This document shows, piece after piece, positions 10,423 through 22,339 of a DNA stretch of 64,000 nt. A program made the position numbers and the translations under genes. This DNA comes from Escallonia rubra. Taxonomy: Eukaryota > Streptophyta > Magnoliopsida > Escalloniales > Escalloniaceae. The stretch spans positions 62,001-126,000 of the forward strand of contig JAVXUO010002473.1 of NCBI GenBank assembly GCA_033065855.1. The letters are read 5' to 3'. The notes under the pieces are model-generated. The model was not told the DNA's origin, did no database searches, and worked only from the letters and a program-made list of their open reading frames with translations. Numbering within the stretch: the first letter of the stretch is position 1; the number at the start of each line of letters is the position of its first letter.

Positions 10423-11912
10423 GAGTTAATTACGCGGTTGACCACTGTACTATTAGGCAAATTTCACTTTGACCACTGAACTTTGATTTGTGTCAAAGTG
10501 ACCATTGGACTCTTTAATTTGTTCAATTAAGTCATTCCGTTAGGTTCAGTTAACAAAATGTCCGTTAAGTGTCCATGTGCGAGGCACATGTGGGGGCAAA
10601 ATTGTCAAAACATAAAAACTCAATTTTTTTATATTACTTCTTTTTTTTATATCTTTTTTCTTATTTTTATCCTTTTTCTACTTTTCTTTTTCTTCTCCTA
10701 TTCTTCTTCCTCCCCAAAAGTCAGATCAATTCGGCCTCATGATGCTGGCGGGGGCAATTGCACAGGTCCTGTTTGTGGCTGGTAACGACGGTTGTACTTG
10801 TTCCGGTGGCTTCGCGGCAGCGGTGGCCATTTGTGGTGCCGCGACTCCAGTGGCGATGCGTTTCTCGAGGACATCGGTCTGATGACGCCGATGTTGTGAT
10901 CGCGGTTCATGCTTAGATGTGAAGCGGCAACCGGAGGAGATGATCTAACAGCGCGATTAGCTTCTTCTTCTTCCTCTATTTTTTTATTTAATTTCTTGGG
11001 ATTGTTGATGCTGCTCCGGTAGCTTTTCGACGGTGCGGCCGATTGTGGTGGCCGTGATTTCGGTGGATGAATCTGTGTTGCGCAGGCATGGGCCTGCCCG
11101 TGTAGGCGTTGTTGATGCGGCGCCGTTGATGTTTAGGGTTTTGACCACAAGGGTGAAGTGGTACTGAGTTGCCTTCTCCACGGTGACCGGATTGTACGAT
11201 GGCAGTTGTATTTGGAGATGCGTCGCAATGGCAAACGCGTCGCCGGCGTGCGTCGAGCACGAGTCCTCGTCGCCCGTATTGCTCAAGCCATCGTCAGCAT
11301 TCACGATCGATGAATTGGAGGTGCCTGATTACAGAAAAGGGCAAAGACGAAGCAACTAGCCGATTGCGCCGATGGATCATTTTTTGGTGTTAATGGGTTA
11401 GTTCCAGATCTGTGGTGTTAATGGGTTAGTTTTTTGGTGGTAGTGGTGGACTGTATTGGTGGCGGTTGTGAGTTTAATGGTGGAGGACAGAAGGTGGTCG
11501 TGGGTATGGCGGTGGTTGTGCTTGGTGGTAGTGTTGGGTTGGTGTCGGGGTTGCTCTTGGTGGTGGTGCTGGGTTGGTGTCGCGGTTGCGCGTGGTGGTT
11601 GGTGGTGGAGCGGTGGCTGTGCTCGGTGGTGCTGATGCTTGGTTGAGGTTGAAGACATCAAATGAGAAAGAAGAAGAAGAAGAAGAAGAAGAAGAAAAGG
11701 AGGAAGAAGAAGAGGAAGAAAAATAAGAATTTTGACTGTGACGGATTTGCCCCTAAATTAAATGATTTAACGGACATTTTGTTAACTGAACCTAACGGAA
11801 TGACTTAATTGAACAAATTAAAGAGTCCAATGGTCACTTTGACACAAATCAAAGTTCAGTGGTCAAAGTGAAATTTGCCTAATAATACAGTGGTCAACCG
11901 CGTAATTAACTC
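10423..11912. mobile_element. Non-autonomous MULE with near-perfect ~147-bp TIRs
   Basis: The terminal inverted repeats begin GAGTTAATTACGCGGTTGAC and run about 147 bp at each end (10423-10569 and 11766-11912); I could see a single mismatch. They are flanked by a perfect 9-bp duplication, TTAAAAAAA (10414-10422, 11913-11921). The interior has no transposase. It holds T-rich sequence, a GC-rich part at 10740-11390, a GGTGG-rich tract at 11400-11640 and a GAA-rich tract at 11660-11720. The GC-rich part could be captured host sequence, but I recognise no protein. Confidence 0.85.
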
Positions 11913-11921
11913 TTAAAAAAA

Positions 11922-12409
11922 ATTAACAATTAGTAAACAACCGCTCCTCCTCATTACAATTAATTAAAACCTCATCTTTATCCCCGTCATTCTAGCAACT
12001 CCATCGAACGGTCAACATTCTTACTCTATTTCTAATGCTAGCCCCTACTTTTCAATATCTCATTTTCGGTGTAAACTTTTTCCTTAAGTATCATTTACTA
12101 TTTGTGTCCATTAAATTTGCATATGGAAATTGATTTGACACGCGTAGTGTATGTCCATGGCCACCAGCGGTAACTAATTATTAACTGGAAAAAGAGGTTG
12201 TATTACATGTGCACAGACGTTCGTGTAGGACTGTGTAAAGCTAAAACAGCTTATATGAAAACTGAATTAGCATTCTAAGGATGAAAACTGTCTCTACATT
12301 CATTATTTATGTACCCTTTGTTATTTGAGATGATCTGAATGTTGGTACTCATTGTAAGTTAAAATACGAGTGAATAAACAGTCTCTCCATTTACTATTTT
12401 TGTACCCTT
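11922..12409. other. Gene-less interval
   Basis: AT-rich intergenic sequence. The phrase TTGTACCCTTTGTT or a close variant appears twice (about 12309 and 12397), the second copy abutting PCFS4 fragment C, so the breakpoint of that duplication lies in a short direct repeat. No gene is seen. Confidence 0.4.
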
Positions 12410-13089
12410 TGTTCTCACATGCCAGTCCACATGGCTATTGTGCTCTTGGCATTTGAACCGAAGACCACATGCCGTACATTGTCTTGGGAGATCAGCTTAC
12501 AAAGTAGTTATTGCAGACTCGTGACGCTTCTTAACCAGGTTTGCATTAAGCTCGACTCCAACAGAATCCTAAACAAAGAATAAAGTCTAAAAGCACAAGC
12601 AAAAAGAAATTTGCACTACATGTACCTGTACTCGTGCTTGTTTTGTCAATGAGATCAAATCATGGGCCACAAAAAACCGATCAAACCTGAAAGCGCACTC
12701 CCAGGTCGAGTTTTAGAGGCAATGGCTCCCAGATTCTCGGTGAGCGGTATCGTTTGCAATGACACGGGACGGGGCTCTAGAGGCAGCAGCGGTATGGCAC
12801 CACCACTCAATTGACAAGAGTTATCTAGCATATTCATGAACGGCATAAGCGCTTGCATAACAGGGAATGCATGCGGTACTGGTGGGTTTGAGCTTTGAAG
12901 TTGCAGCTGGCAGCATATATCCACAACTCGGGCACCACCAAATGAGATGGGTTTGAAACTGCAGCAGGTGGAGCCAAATTGGGCTGAACCTTCTCATGAA
13001 TCGGTAATTGTGGTTGGAATGTGGTGGTTGTCGGTAGACTTTGTTGATTTAACGAAACTTGTCCACCATGCTATTTATAACCGGCCCAG
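12410..13089 (-). pseudogene. PCFS4-like fragment C
   Basis: Third partial copy of the PCFS4-like gene. It starts within exon 6 (HMDWHV region), keeps the exon 5/6 intron with its borders, and extends into exon 5 (readable as [74 protein letters not shown]). Frameshifts and a missing 3' end make it non-functional. At its right edge it meets the same LTR start (TGTCACGTCCCGAGATCATG, 13090) as fragment B, here truncated after ~60 bp. Confidence 0.85.
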
Positions 13090-13150
13090 TGTCACGTCCC
13101 GAGATCATGACACCCTATTTTGCGACGCAGGCGCCAACTGGACTATCGTG
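13090..13150 (+). mobile_element. LTR start remnant (same family as 7402)
   Basis: Reads TGTCACGTCCCGAGATCATG and continues through GCAGGCGCCAACTGGACT, matching 7402-7465 base for base with a few changes, and then diverges. It is a truncated copy attached to fragment C. Confidence 0.7.
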
Positions 13151-14338
13151 CAGAATTGTGTACAAATTAAGAAATGAATAATAAAGGAATTATTTTTTCT
13201 TTCTTTCTCAGCGCACTTTGTATTTTTCACCGTTTAGAATATATTATTACCCAATGTTCATTTAATTTCAATCAAATTTAAAAGGGAGTCATAAAGAGAG
13301 GGTATGAGTGTTATTGACATAATTAATAGAAGACATAATCGTTCAGAAATGATTTACAAATTCTTACTTGTACGGGTAATATAGATACATGAGACAACTC
13401 TTTTATAAGAAAAAAAAAGGTAACTAAGCACAGGGTTAATTTGGTACTTTTCTTCTTCAAAGCCACAAAATGTCAGTCAGACCAGGAAACAAAACGTGTA
13501 ATGGGGCAAATTAGTTGATTTGATTGATCATTCTTTGGCATTCTCCATGCACATATTCAGATATTAAAATGCACAACTTGACAGGGAGGTGGAGCCATCT
13601 AAGGGACAGAACCCGAACAAGCGGGCGCTATGGACACAAACTGAAGTTTAGGAAGAGATGCAGGAGAAAGACTAATTTGAAACAGTTCAGTACAAGCAAA
13701 TTGCTCTAACTTCATCAGAAAACTTGTTACAATGAATCATTCTGCAAAACAAAAGCCGTCTCCATAAAAAATGGCAGAAAGCTTCAAGCTCATATCGAGC
13801 AACTTATTACATTCGTCACGAAAACCGAAAGGTAAACATACAAGACTAAAGGTGCATACGGGGGTATTGCAGGAAATGGAGGGCGACTAGTCAAACTTGG
13901 GAGCACCGTGCTTACGACTAGTCAAACTTGGGAGCACTGGTCAGTTGGCCATCTCCCTCTGCAAAGAACTAAAAGGAAACAGCAGAAATAAATAAATAAT
14001 ACACCCCAAACTGTACAATATCAAAACCTCACCGATAATAAATCTCGTCTCAAAAATCAGTTAACAATTGAAGAAAATGTTTGAGATCCCGGACATCACT
14101 GCATATTTTCGTATGCAAAGACGAGAATGCCAGAAAGGAAATGCTGCAGGAGTATTTGTAACCTTTTGCTGCAAGTGAATGTGAATGGTACAATTTCAGC
14201 TATACATGTACATGATTCTGGCATTTAGACTGAAGAACCATTAGCTCGAACACTACATAGATATAAGAGCGGGTAATTAACATTAAGAAACTCAATATTA
14301 AGTTACAAAGGACCTCTAGAGGCCGATCTACTTGAGAG
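13151..14338. other. 3' flank of the PCFS4-like gene
   Basis: No gene is seen. A 23-bp sequence, CGACTAGTCAAACTTGGGAG plus CAC, is tandemly repeated at 13884 and 13915. The part from ~13700 to 14338 probably includes the 3' UTR of the minus-strand PCFS4-like gene; the duplicated CCTCTAGAGG motif lies just after its stop codon. Confidence 0.45.
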
Positions 14339-17300
14339 CTAAGTCCGCAACCGTTTCCTTTGACTACCCTCCTCAGTATGTCCCTGAAAACCACAAGATT
14401 AAAACAATAAAATGACTTAGATGCTCAATCTGCAGCCAGTATATTATGTCTGTACCTAAACAAAGAAATGTACTTGGAGAACATGCACCAGCGTGGTTTG
14501 TCTAAACAATGCGAGCAAAGTACTAGCACCTCTAACAATTTGCCCTAGAGTCACGTCAAATATATGATGACATCTAAATTAAGAAGTTAATCAAACATAA
14601 TGAAAAAGGTGAAATATAATATCACGGGTGTGGAACTCTGTCACACGAAGAATTCTACAATAAGACAATTTAGAGTAAAAGAGCACATACCCCTCCAAAT
14701 TTGGCAAAATCTTCAGGAGAAGCTGAACTAGACTCAGATCTACATTTAGCATGCACAATTGGACCTAACTGAGACCTATCCGCTCCTGCTGCTGATCCAC
14801 TAGGTGCATTCATGTAGACAGCCCCTTTATACATCCATTCTTCAGTCTCGTCACTGTAAAAATCATCAAAAGACTCTCCACAGAGCGCACAACTCTTCTG
14901 ATCCTCATCAGCTGGAACAGCCAGTTCTTCTTCATCCTTCTTTTCCACAAGATCCTCGGTGGGTAGAAACCCAGGAACCGCTTCAGCTCCCAATGCCTCT
15001 GCTCCACGCAGCCACATACTTGCACTAACAAACCACTTACGAGAAGCATTCTGCTTACGGTTTCTAGATATCCGGTTCTTTGTCACATGCCAGTCCATAT
15101 GGCTACTGTGCTCCTCTTGAAATTTGAACCGAAGACCACATGTCGTACATTGTCTGGGGAGGTCAGCGTACAAAGCAGCTATTGCAGACTCATGACGCGT
15201 CTTAAGCAGGTCAGGATCAAACTCGACTCCAACAGAACCCTAAACAATGAATCACTTGGTTGAGATCATTATTCCAATGCATAAAGTCTAAAAGCATAAA
15301 CAAAAAGAAATTTCCAATATATGTACCTGTACTGGCGCTTGTTGTGTCAATGAGATCAAACCTTGGGCCACAAGAGAACCAATCAAACCTGAAAGCGCAC
15401 TCCCAGGTGGAGGGTCAGAGGCAACGGCCCCCGGATTCTGAGAGGCTGGTACCATTTGCAATGACGAAGGATGGGGACCTGGAGGCAGCGGCGGCATGGC
15501 ACCACCACGCAATTGAGAAGAACTATTTGGGATATTCATAATTGGCATTGGTGCTTGCATACCTGGGAAGGCATGCGATAATGGTGGGTTAGAAGCCACA
15601 GATGGCGGCATATATCCACGATTCGAGGGCGGCACCACCAAATGAGAGGGGTTTGAAACTGCAGAAGGTGGAACCAAATTGGGCCGAAGCTCCTGATGCA
15701 TTGGTATTTGTGGTTGGAACGTTGTGGTTTGCGATAGACTTTGCTGATTAAAGGAATATTGTCCAGCGTGCTGATTAGGAAACTGAGGCAGCTTGTTCGG
15801 CACTCTAAATTCAGTACTATCAGGCTGGTGTCTAGGCACATATGGCTTGTTTGGACCTTGATTCATAAGTGCATTCCTAGGATCCATCGAACCAAACTGA
15901 CCTCTAATATGTTTCTGCGATGGAAGAGTAGGTAAATAGGGAAGTGGGTGCGAATTCCGCATATTAACATGAGGCCAACCTCCTATTGATGCGACGACGG
16001 AGGACCCGTGATGTTGTGCAACTGCATCCGGATAACTGTCAATTAGAGGCTTTTGTTGACCAACAGATGAAATAGCTGAAAATGGTATCTGGAAATTCCT
16101 TCCACTTCCTTTGGCATTTAAACGAGGTTGTGAAGGCATAGGGAGATCTTGTGGTAGATCTTGATAATATTGAGGACCTGGACTCTGAGTTGCCCCGTTG
16201 CCAAATCCTAGCATCTTATCGATCATTCCTTGACCAGACTGCACCAGAGAGTTTACTTTCAAGATGCCAGAACGAAGTAGGAAGCTAAAATATTAAGTTC
16301 TCCTTACCATAGAAAATATTCACTTCTCCTTACCATAGACTAATCTTAAATATTTATTCTCTTCTCGGAAACAAGGTTTCATTCAAAAAGAATCTACAAC
16401 TGAAAATAATAACAATATAATTTTCTGCATGTACATGTATGCTGTGTATACTGCAAAAGCATGGCGTCTTTAGGACATAAAAGATGAAGCATTTTGCTCG
16501 TTTCATAATTGTGTATTTAGAGGTGGGGATTTAGGGGTACTAAAAGAAAGCTATAGTTGCTGACTAGGGGCTGATTCGATACCATTCACTTTGGTTACTT
16601 TGGCCTTTTAGGTTACTAGATTATGATCATAAGCATTGAAATTCAAGTTTCAAAGAAGAAAGAGAATACACTTTAATTTACTAAAGTATGACCATTTAAA
16701 TGGAGCAAAACTGTGCAGAAAATTCTATTCATCAAGTTCCCTATCAGTTTGATGTAGCAAGGAACGTGATCCTCTGATTAAGGCTGCCATGCCAGCAGAT
16801 ACGGTAGGCTAATGTCTTAATTATTTCATGTTCTTGTGGAAGGGAAATTGGGGTTAGATTTAAGAAAAACAAAAAGAGAGATATATGTTTAAAGTACTAT
16901 AAACAGTACCCGCGAACAGTATTTCTTGGATTCCTGAGGTTTTGGGCTCAAAGAATATTATGATACCAAGAACTAATAGTAATCTGAGGTCTGAAGTCCA
17001 GTATCAACGCAGCAAACAAATTTTAAAGAGAAGAGTTTCCTCCGCCACAGCACCACCTCCACGTCAACCTCTCACTCATTCTTGTCGATGAGCTTCCTCT
17101 TCTTCTCTCGCTTCCTACAACCATCAACAGCCGATTGCCAGAACCACTGATCACCACCTCTTATTGCCCATTCGGCCACCCTTTACATACCATCTTGCCC
17201 CATAATAAAGCAACTTCCCGGTGGTGTTGGTGAAATCTGTTGGTGTAATCTGATTTGAGGTGTGATCTGTATGGTGATGGTGCAATCTGTTGACGGGGTG

Positions 17301-20300
17301 AGATGGGTGGTGTTCTGGTGGTTGTGGAGTGCGACGGGTGGTGTTCTGGTGGTTGTGGGTTGCGATGGGTGGTGTTCTGAGTGGTTGAGGTGGTGATTTG
17401 GTTGATAGTAGAGCTATCCGGCTTGTAATCCGTTGTCCGTCCTAAATGCATCATAGGATTAAATCTTTATCCTCCTCTTTCTGACTAAATCCTCCCTAAT
17501 CCTATTCTTTTGGCCTATCCTATCGGGCGTGCCAAATGCAACCTATATGGTAAAGTCTTATTACGAGCATGCATGCAGTAAACAATGAGAAAAGACAAAG
17601 AAAGGGTAAAATTAAGTGGAAGAACCTAAGTCTTTCATTCGAGTCTATCTATAGAATACTAGTATGCAATAAATCTGATACGAGTATGCTGGATGTAGGA
17701 ACCCATTAAAGGAAAGCAGAAATGTGTCTCACAAAGGCCATAATAGAATCACCTCAAATAAAGAAAGCAAAGATCATACTACCCTACAGAAATGCAAAAG
17801 GAGCCTATAATATTTTTAAATGAACTAAATCACAAAGCGTTAGAATCATGTAGTTTCATACAAACCCATCGAGCCTCCTCCCTGATCATTTCAAACCTTT
17901 TGTCAGCTCTCGTGGGCTTCTATTTTTCTTAATTTTCAAACCATAGGCTCTAAGGGCCTGATTCCTGTTGTATGAACCACATAAGGACCTTTATGCATGC
18001 AACAATATCACCCAGAATCCAAACAACTAGTAAATGAAAGGTGCAGAAGTGAAATAGATATAAGACATACACCAGTGAAGGGAACTGCATCTTGAAGGCC
18101 AACGGAAGAATTATTAACCCTAGAAAGTTGGGCATCTTTAGACCAACTGCCTCTCTTGGGATCAGTCTCTGAAGGCACATAGTGACTGGTTACAAAGCCA
18201 GGTCTCATCCTAGAGCTTCCAGAAGGAGGAACAGATGATGGCAATAGATCTGTACCTGGCTGCGGCCTACTAATATCTTCCCAATCAAACTCTTCTTCTT
18301 CAGTATTCTGCCATGCCCGCGCAGTGGCCTTACTGTCATTGCCGTTTATAACAGTCATTGGAGGCTTGTGGTTCAAGTTTCTTTTCCCTTGATCTGCTCC
18401 ATAAGCATCAATTAGAGCTCTGGGTCTACGAAGCTCTCCATTAGTAAGACTGTACTCAGCAGACCGCTTATGTCTCTGATGGGTGTCATTGGACCACTGA
18501 AGTCTCCGCCAATCAGCCGCTTCTTCATCCCTGCCACGTCCAAATCCTGAGTGAGATGGTGATGCCCTTTCAGCAATCCTCCCAGGAGAACCCTCAATTG
18601 GAAACTCGTCCACTGCTGGTGATAACGGCCTGGCATGGCCAATCCTAAAAGGAGATGAGGACCTCGCAATCCTAGCAGCTGACGAGGGAAGCAGCTTCTC
18701 AGCCTCAAATGCAAAAGAGGTGCGGCCTGCACGACTAGTTGAGCTCAATCTTTGGGATGCAGTCTCTAACGATGTGACCTCTGCATTATCAGAATCATAT
18801 CCATCATATGCAATGGCCGGTTTTCCATGTATCTTCAATGAAGAAGTTCCTCTACCAGGTTGAATGTCCTGCATTTATTACACATTTATTTCGCATTTAA
18901 TATTCGTTTTACACATCTACACAAATATATGCAAAATAAAAATAAACTTTTCTGAGACAGTAGTTGTTCCATAATAAACCGCAAGGAAAGCAACCCAGAA
19001 ACTTGTCACAATCCCCCTCCTCACAACAATAACAAAAATACTACAACATAAGGAAATGGATAGGAAAGAGAGCGAAAAAAAATAACTATTTAGAGTGTGT
19101 GTATAAAGCACATATCAATAAAGCTTAGAACTAAACAGAATAAAAGTTGCTTCAAATTCTCATGAGTAATCTAATCTACAGGAGGGAAAGAAATTCAGAG
19201 AAGTATAGAGAAACTTCAAACCAGCCCTTTTGTTTCCTTTTTGAAAGGGAAAAATAAGCTTAGTGCCATTTTCAAAGCATATCGAGGAACTTTCTCAATG
19301 GTTTCTCCTCCAGTTTTGCCCTACGCAGTTCTTAACCTTTGGCATAGCTTCGTGCATCTAATAGCACAGACCACTAGACCTCAAAAAGGTGAAAATTCAT
19401 GGCTAAAGCTCAAAGATGGAGCATAGACAACACACAGCACACACACCAAAGCGTAAATTTTAAAGGTAAACTGTCGTATAGTCTGGCTGGGGGTGGGGAA
19501 GAGAGCGAGCGAGCAAAAGAGAGGGGGGAGGGAGGGAGGGAGGGAGGGAGAGGGAGAGAGAGAGAGAGAGAGAGAGCACTTACATAATCAGCACTTGAAT
19601 GCTCAAGCTGACGCCTTGCTTCCAAATATTTTGGATTGACATGTATGCCATGAGTTGGCCGCGGTGATTCAGAAGCCGATGGAGAGAACTGCAATTCAGC
19701 TTCAATCTTATGAAGAACTGAAGATGGAAACACTGCTGACCAGGTACCAAAGAGGTGGCGCATAGAGGGATGCATGTTAGGGTGAATCTGTATGTATGCC
19801 TCGCAGAAAACCTGGGCAATTATAACCATAAAGGTATTAAAGCCATGTACTTAAATAAAATATATGCGAGTACACGTGTAAGGAAATTGAATTTCTAATC
19901 CACTCACCTCTGGCAAACGAGCAGAGAAGTGTCTCACATATTCCTTCCCAATATTCTTGACAATACTATCCAAAAGATATAAAGAAGGCAGTTTTTGCTC
20001 AACTGGAACCTGAAATTTTTTGAATTATTAGAAACTGAACGTGAATAATCCTTCTAAATAGTAGAAACTAAGGATGTCAATCTGCCCAAAATCGAACTAT
20101 ATACTGAAATTCAGGGATTACATTAGCAGATAAGAAGCTTTTTCCTATCTTGTTTTGAGTACAAAACTAACCTACAGACATTATATAAAAGAGAATGCAG
20201 ATATAGGGCACCAAACTGAAACCAATCAGCTCTTGCCTATCTTTATACATAAGGCGCGTTGCACAAGAGCCAACTACCTCTCTCTGTAAATGTGCACTCA

Positions 20301-22295
20301 GAAGTCAAGAGTCCAAACCCTAACCAACCTCCCCCACTACCCCTTACGATACAGAATCACTTGTAATTACCAGACAGGCAACGATGCAGAAGGCTTCAAG
20401 TTAATAACACACTCTATGTACCATATAAAGTAAGTTTTCTACAACTAAGACCTAGAATAACACTAAACATAATATAAACTTATTAAGTACACACTGACAT
20501 GCCGATGCTCACGTGTCGATGACTTCAGGATTAGGTTCCTGCATTAACATTAATGATGTCTATATGTGTGACCCTTCATTCGAGAACTGAAAGGGCCAAT
20601 AGAAGAAGAAAAAATTACTGTTGCGCAACAACATTCTTCAGATTTTTGATAGAGGAGTCAATTGAATTTCTCCACACAAGTTGTACTTCCCCAGCCCTTT
20701 TGGAATACTTCCTACTCTTAACACTGTGATCTTCAAACTTCAAAGCAATGTTGCGTCAAAAATGCTCTGCAACCAAGTAATTGCAGCCGATGAAGGTCCT
20801 CTGCTATAAACCTAAACCATGATCATTTTCAGTTCCATTCGACTAGAAACCCAGAGCCATCAGGCTGCCACCACGATGAATTTCTTCGTATACTACCTTC
20901 TTTTATAATTCCAGCAATCTGGAGCATGCAGACATCCTTTACACCTCCATGACTTTAGGTTAATAGGCTAAAAGAGGTGACACAAGTGGCATCATAAAAA
21001 CTCGAAATCAAGCCCATAGCCCATAGAACAAGAATACAGATACTGTGGCTCCAAGGAAAAGCACAAGGAGATAGCTTGATGGGTAAACCTAAAATATCAC
21101 CATACAAGAAAGCTTGAAAGCACAACCCTCCTAACTCGCAGATAATCAACTTAATGTTCCAAGGGTCATGGAATTACATTTCAAACCGAATATTGGCAAC
21201 GTGAATGTCTAGAAGACTAGGGAGTTTAGTACAAATTCCCATGATATACACCATAGCTTCAGCCAAAAGCTTTTGAATATCCCGAAAATCATTCTCTTTG
21301 AACAATCAGTTTGACATAATAATGTTTGCTTTACTTCCACCAAAATTCCTAAATCGCACCTTAGAGAAACCAACACTATGATATTCTTGAACAAAACTGC
21401 TAAAAGAAGCCCTCCTTCAAGCCCCAAAATTTCAAGTTCGGCACTATACAGACCAAGAGAAGTGTAAATACTCGTTCCTTTTCATAATTTTCGTCTACTT
21501 TGACTTCTCCCTCCTACCATCGACTATTGTGTAAATATTGTCCCAATTTTTTTGCCCTATTTTTACTTGTCAAGCAGTACTTATCTGATTTGTGATTAAA
21601 GCTCCCCCAGTTTCATAGCTTTTGTCCCTTTGAATTTTGTGAATTCCTAGGATACAAATGGGAACACGTAAACATAAAATAGAACTAATTGCATATCAAA
21701 CAAGAACTTGTTTGGGGAGTCGAACTAGAGCATCAACAATGAGTAAGCCGACGTTCACATGCTCAACTTCTATTCTAGGTATTCCCAAAAGGTCAATAAT
21801 TGTGAAATGGAGGGAGTAACCGAGTGCAATTTAAGTTTTGAAGATCAAATCAAAGCCTACAATCTCGCACAAAGTCCAATGAGACAAACTTCATGAAACA
21901 AATGTGAAGCTGCAACAACTAATACACTCAATTCCGATTACATTAAAGTAAAAAGCTTTCCGCTTTCAACGGCAAGACACACATTCGCCCGATACAAGGA
22001 ACGAAAAATAAAAAAACACCTCGAAAATCCGGTCGCAGATGGCGTCGGCAATGCCCTCGCCGTGCTCCCGCTGCTCGCCGGCGATGATCGTGAGATCGGT
22101 GATGATCGGCTTCGAATTGAAGGTGAGCTCCGCCAGCACCTCCTCGTAGTACCGGACAATCTCGCCGGGGGCCGGAGGCGGCGCGGGGTCTCCGGTCATA
22201 ATCCTTATCTCCTCCTCCCTCTCCTTCAAAATGGCCTTGAATTTGTCGAGGATTGGCGTCGGGGGCTTCTGGGCCACGACGACGTCGTTGGACAT
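14339..22295 (-). CDS. PCFS4: Pcf11/PCFS4-like mRNA cleavage and polyadenylation factor
   Basis: Pcf11 homologues bind the RNA polymerase II C-terminal domain in the nucleus and act in pre-mRNA 3'-end cleavage and termination; Arabidopsis PCFS4 is known to influence FCA polyadenylation and flowering. Coding exons (transcript order): 22295-22020, 20009-19908, 19811-19584, 18868-18071, about 16238-15327, 15239-14691 and 14383-14339. All are phase 0 with GT-AG borders, about 969 codons in total. Exons 1-3 carry the CID ([78 protein letters not shown]). Exons 4-5 are low-complexity, rich in P, Q and S. Exon 6 has two zinc-finger motifs (CTTCGLRF...HMDWH and CALCGESF...HAKC). The last exon reads [14 protein letters not shown]. 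The exon 5 acceptor is uncertain: 16238 keeps phase, 16286 would need another small exon. The gene looks intact, unlike fragments A-C. Confidence 0.9.
17040..17460. other. GGTGG/CACC-rich insert in PCFS4 intron 4
   Basis: The intron between exons 4 and 5 contains a GC-richer stretch: CACCACC/TTCTTC-type sequence, then GGTGGTGTTCTGGTGGTTG repeats on the plus strand. It resembles the interiors of the MULE at 10423 and the TIR element at 50635. No terminal repeats were identified. It may be an element remnant rather than intron sequence of host origin. Confidence 0.35.
19523..19577 (+). repeat. (GGGA)n/(GA)n purine tract beside a splice donor
   Basis: GGGGGGAGGGAGGGAGGGAG followed by (GA)n lies a few bases downstream, in transcript direction, of the PCFS4 exon 3 donor (GATTAT|GTAAGTGCTC). 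The plus strand is the template strand. The run of GGG blocks with single-base spacers is a strong G-quadruplex pattern; the transcript would carry a long CU-rich tract immediately after the donor. Confidence 0.85.
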
Positions 22296-22314
22296 TTGAT
22301 GGGGGTTTGCTATT

Positions 22315-22335
22315 TTAGGGTTAGGGTTAGGGTTC
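22315..22335. promoter_or_regulatory. Telo-box array in PCFS4 leader
   Basis: On the gene strand the sequence is three tandem AACCCT units ending in CTAAAAT, 20-40 bp upstream of the ATG. AAACCCTAA-type telo-boxes are known in promoters and leaders of plant genes for translation and growth. It lies in the probable 5' UTR or core promoter. This is a local motif, not a telomere. Confidence 0.6.
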
Positions 22336-22339
22336 TGGG

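Noticed and set aside
11398-11661. His/Thr/Pro-rich frame
   Set aside because: Translation of the GGTGG tract inside a MULE with no homologous motif.
19399-19829. Open frames across the GA/GGGA tract
   Set aside because: The plus-strand frame is microsatellite translation; the minus-strand frame is PCFS4 exon 3 read past its donor.
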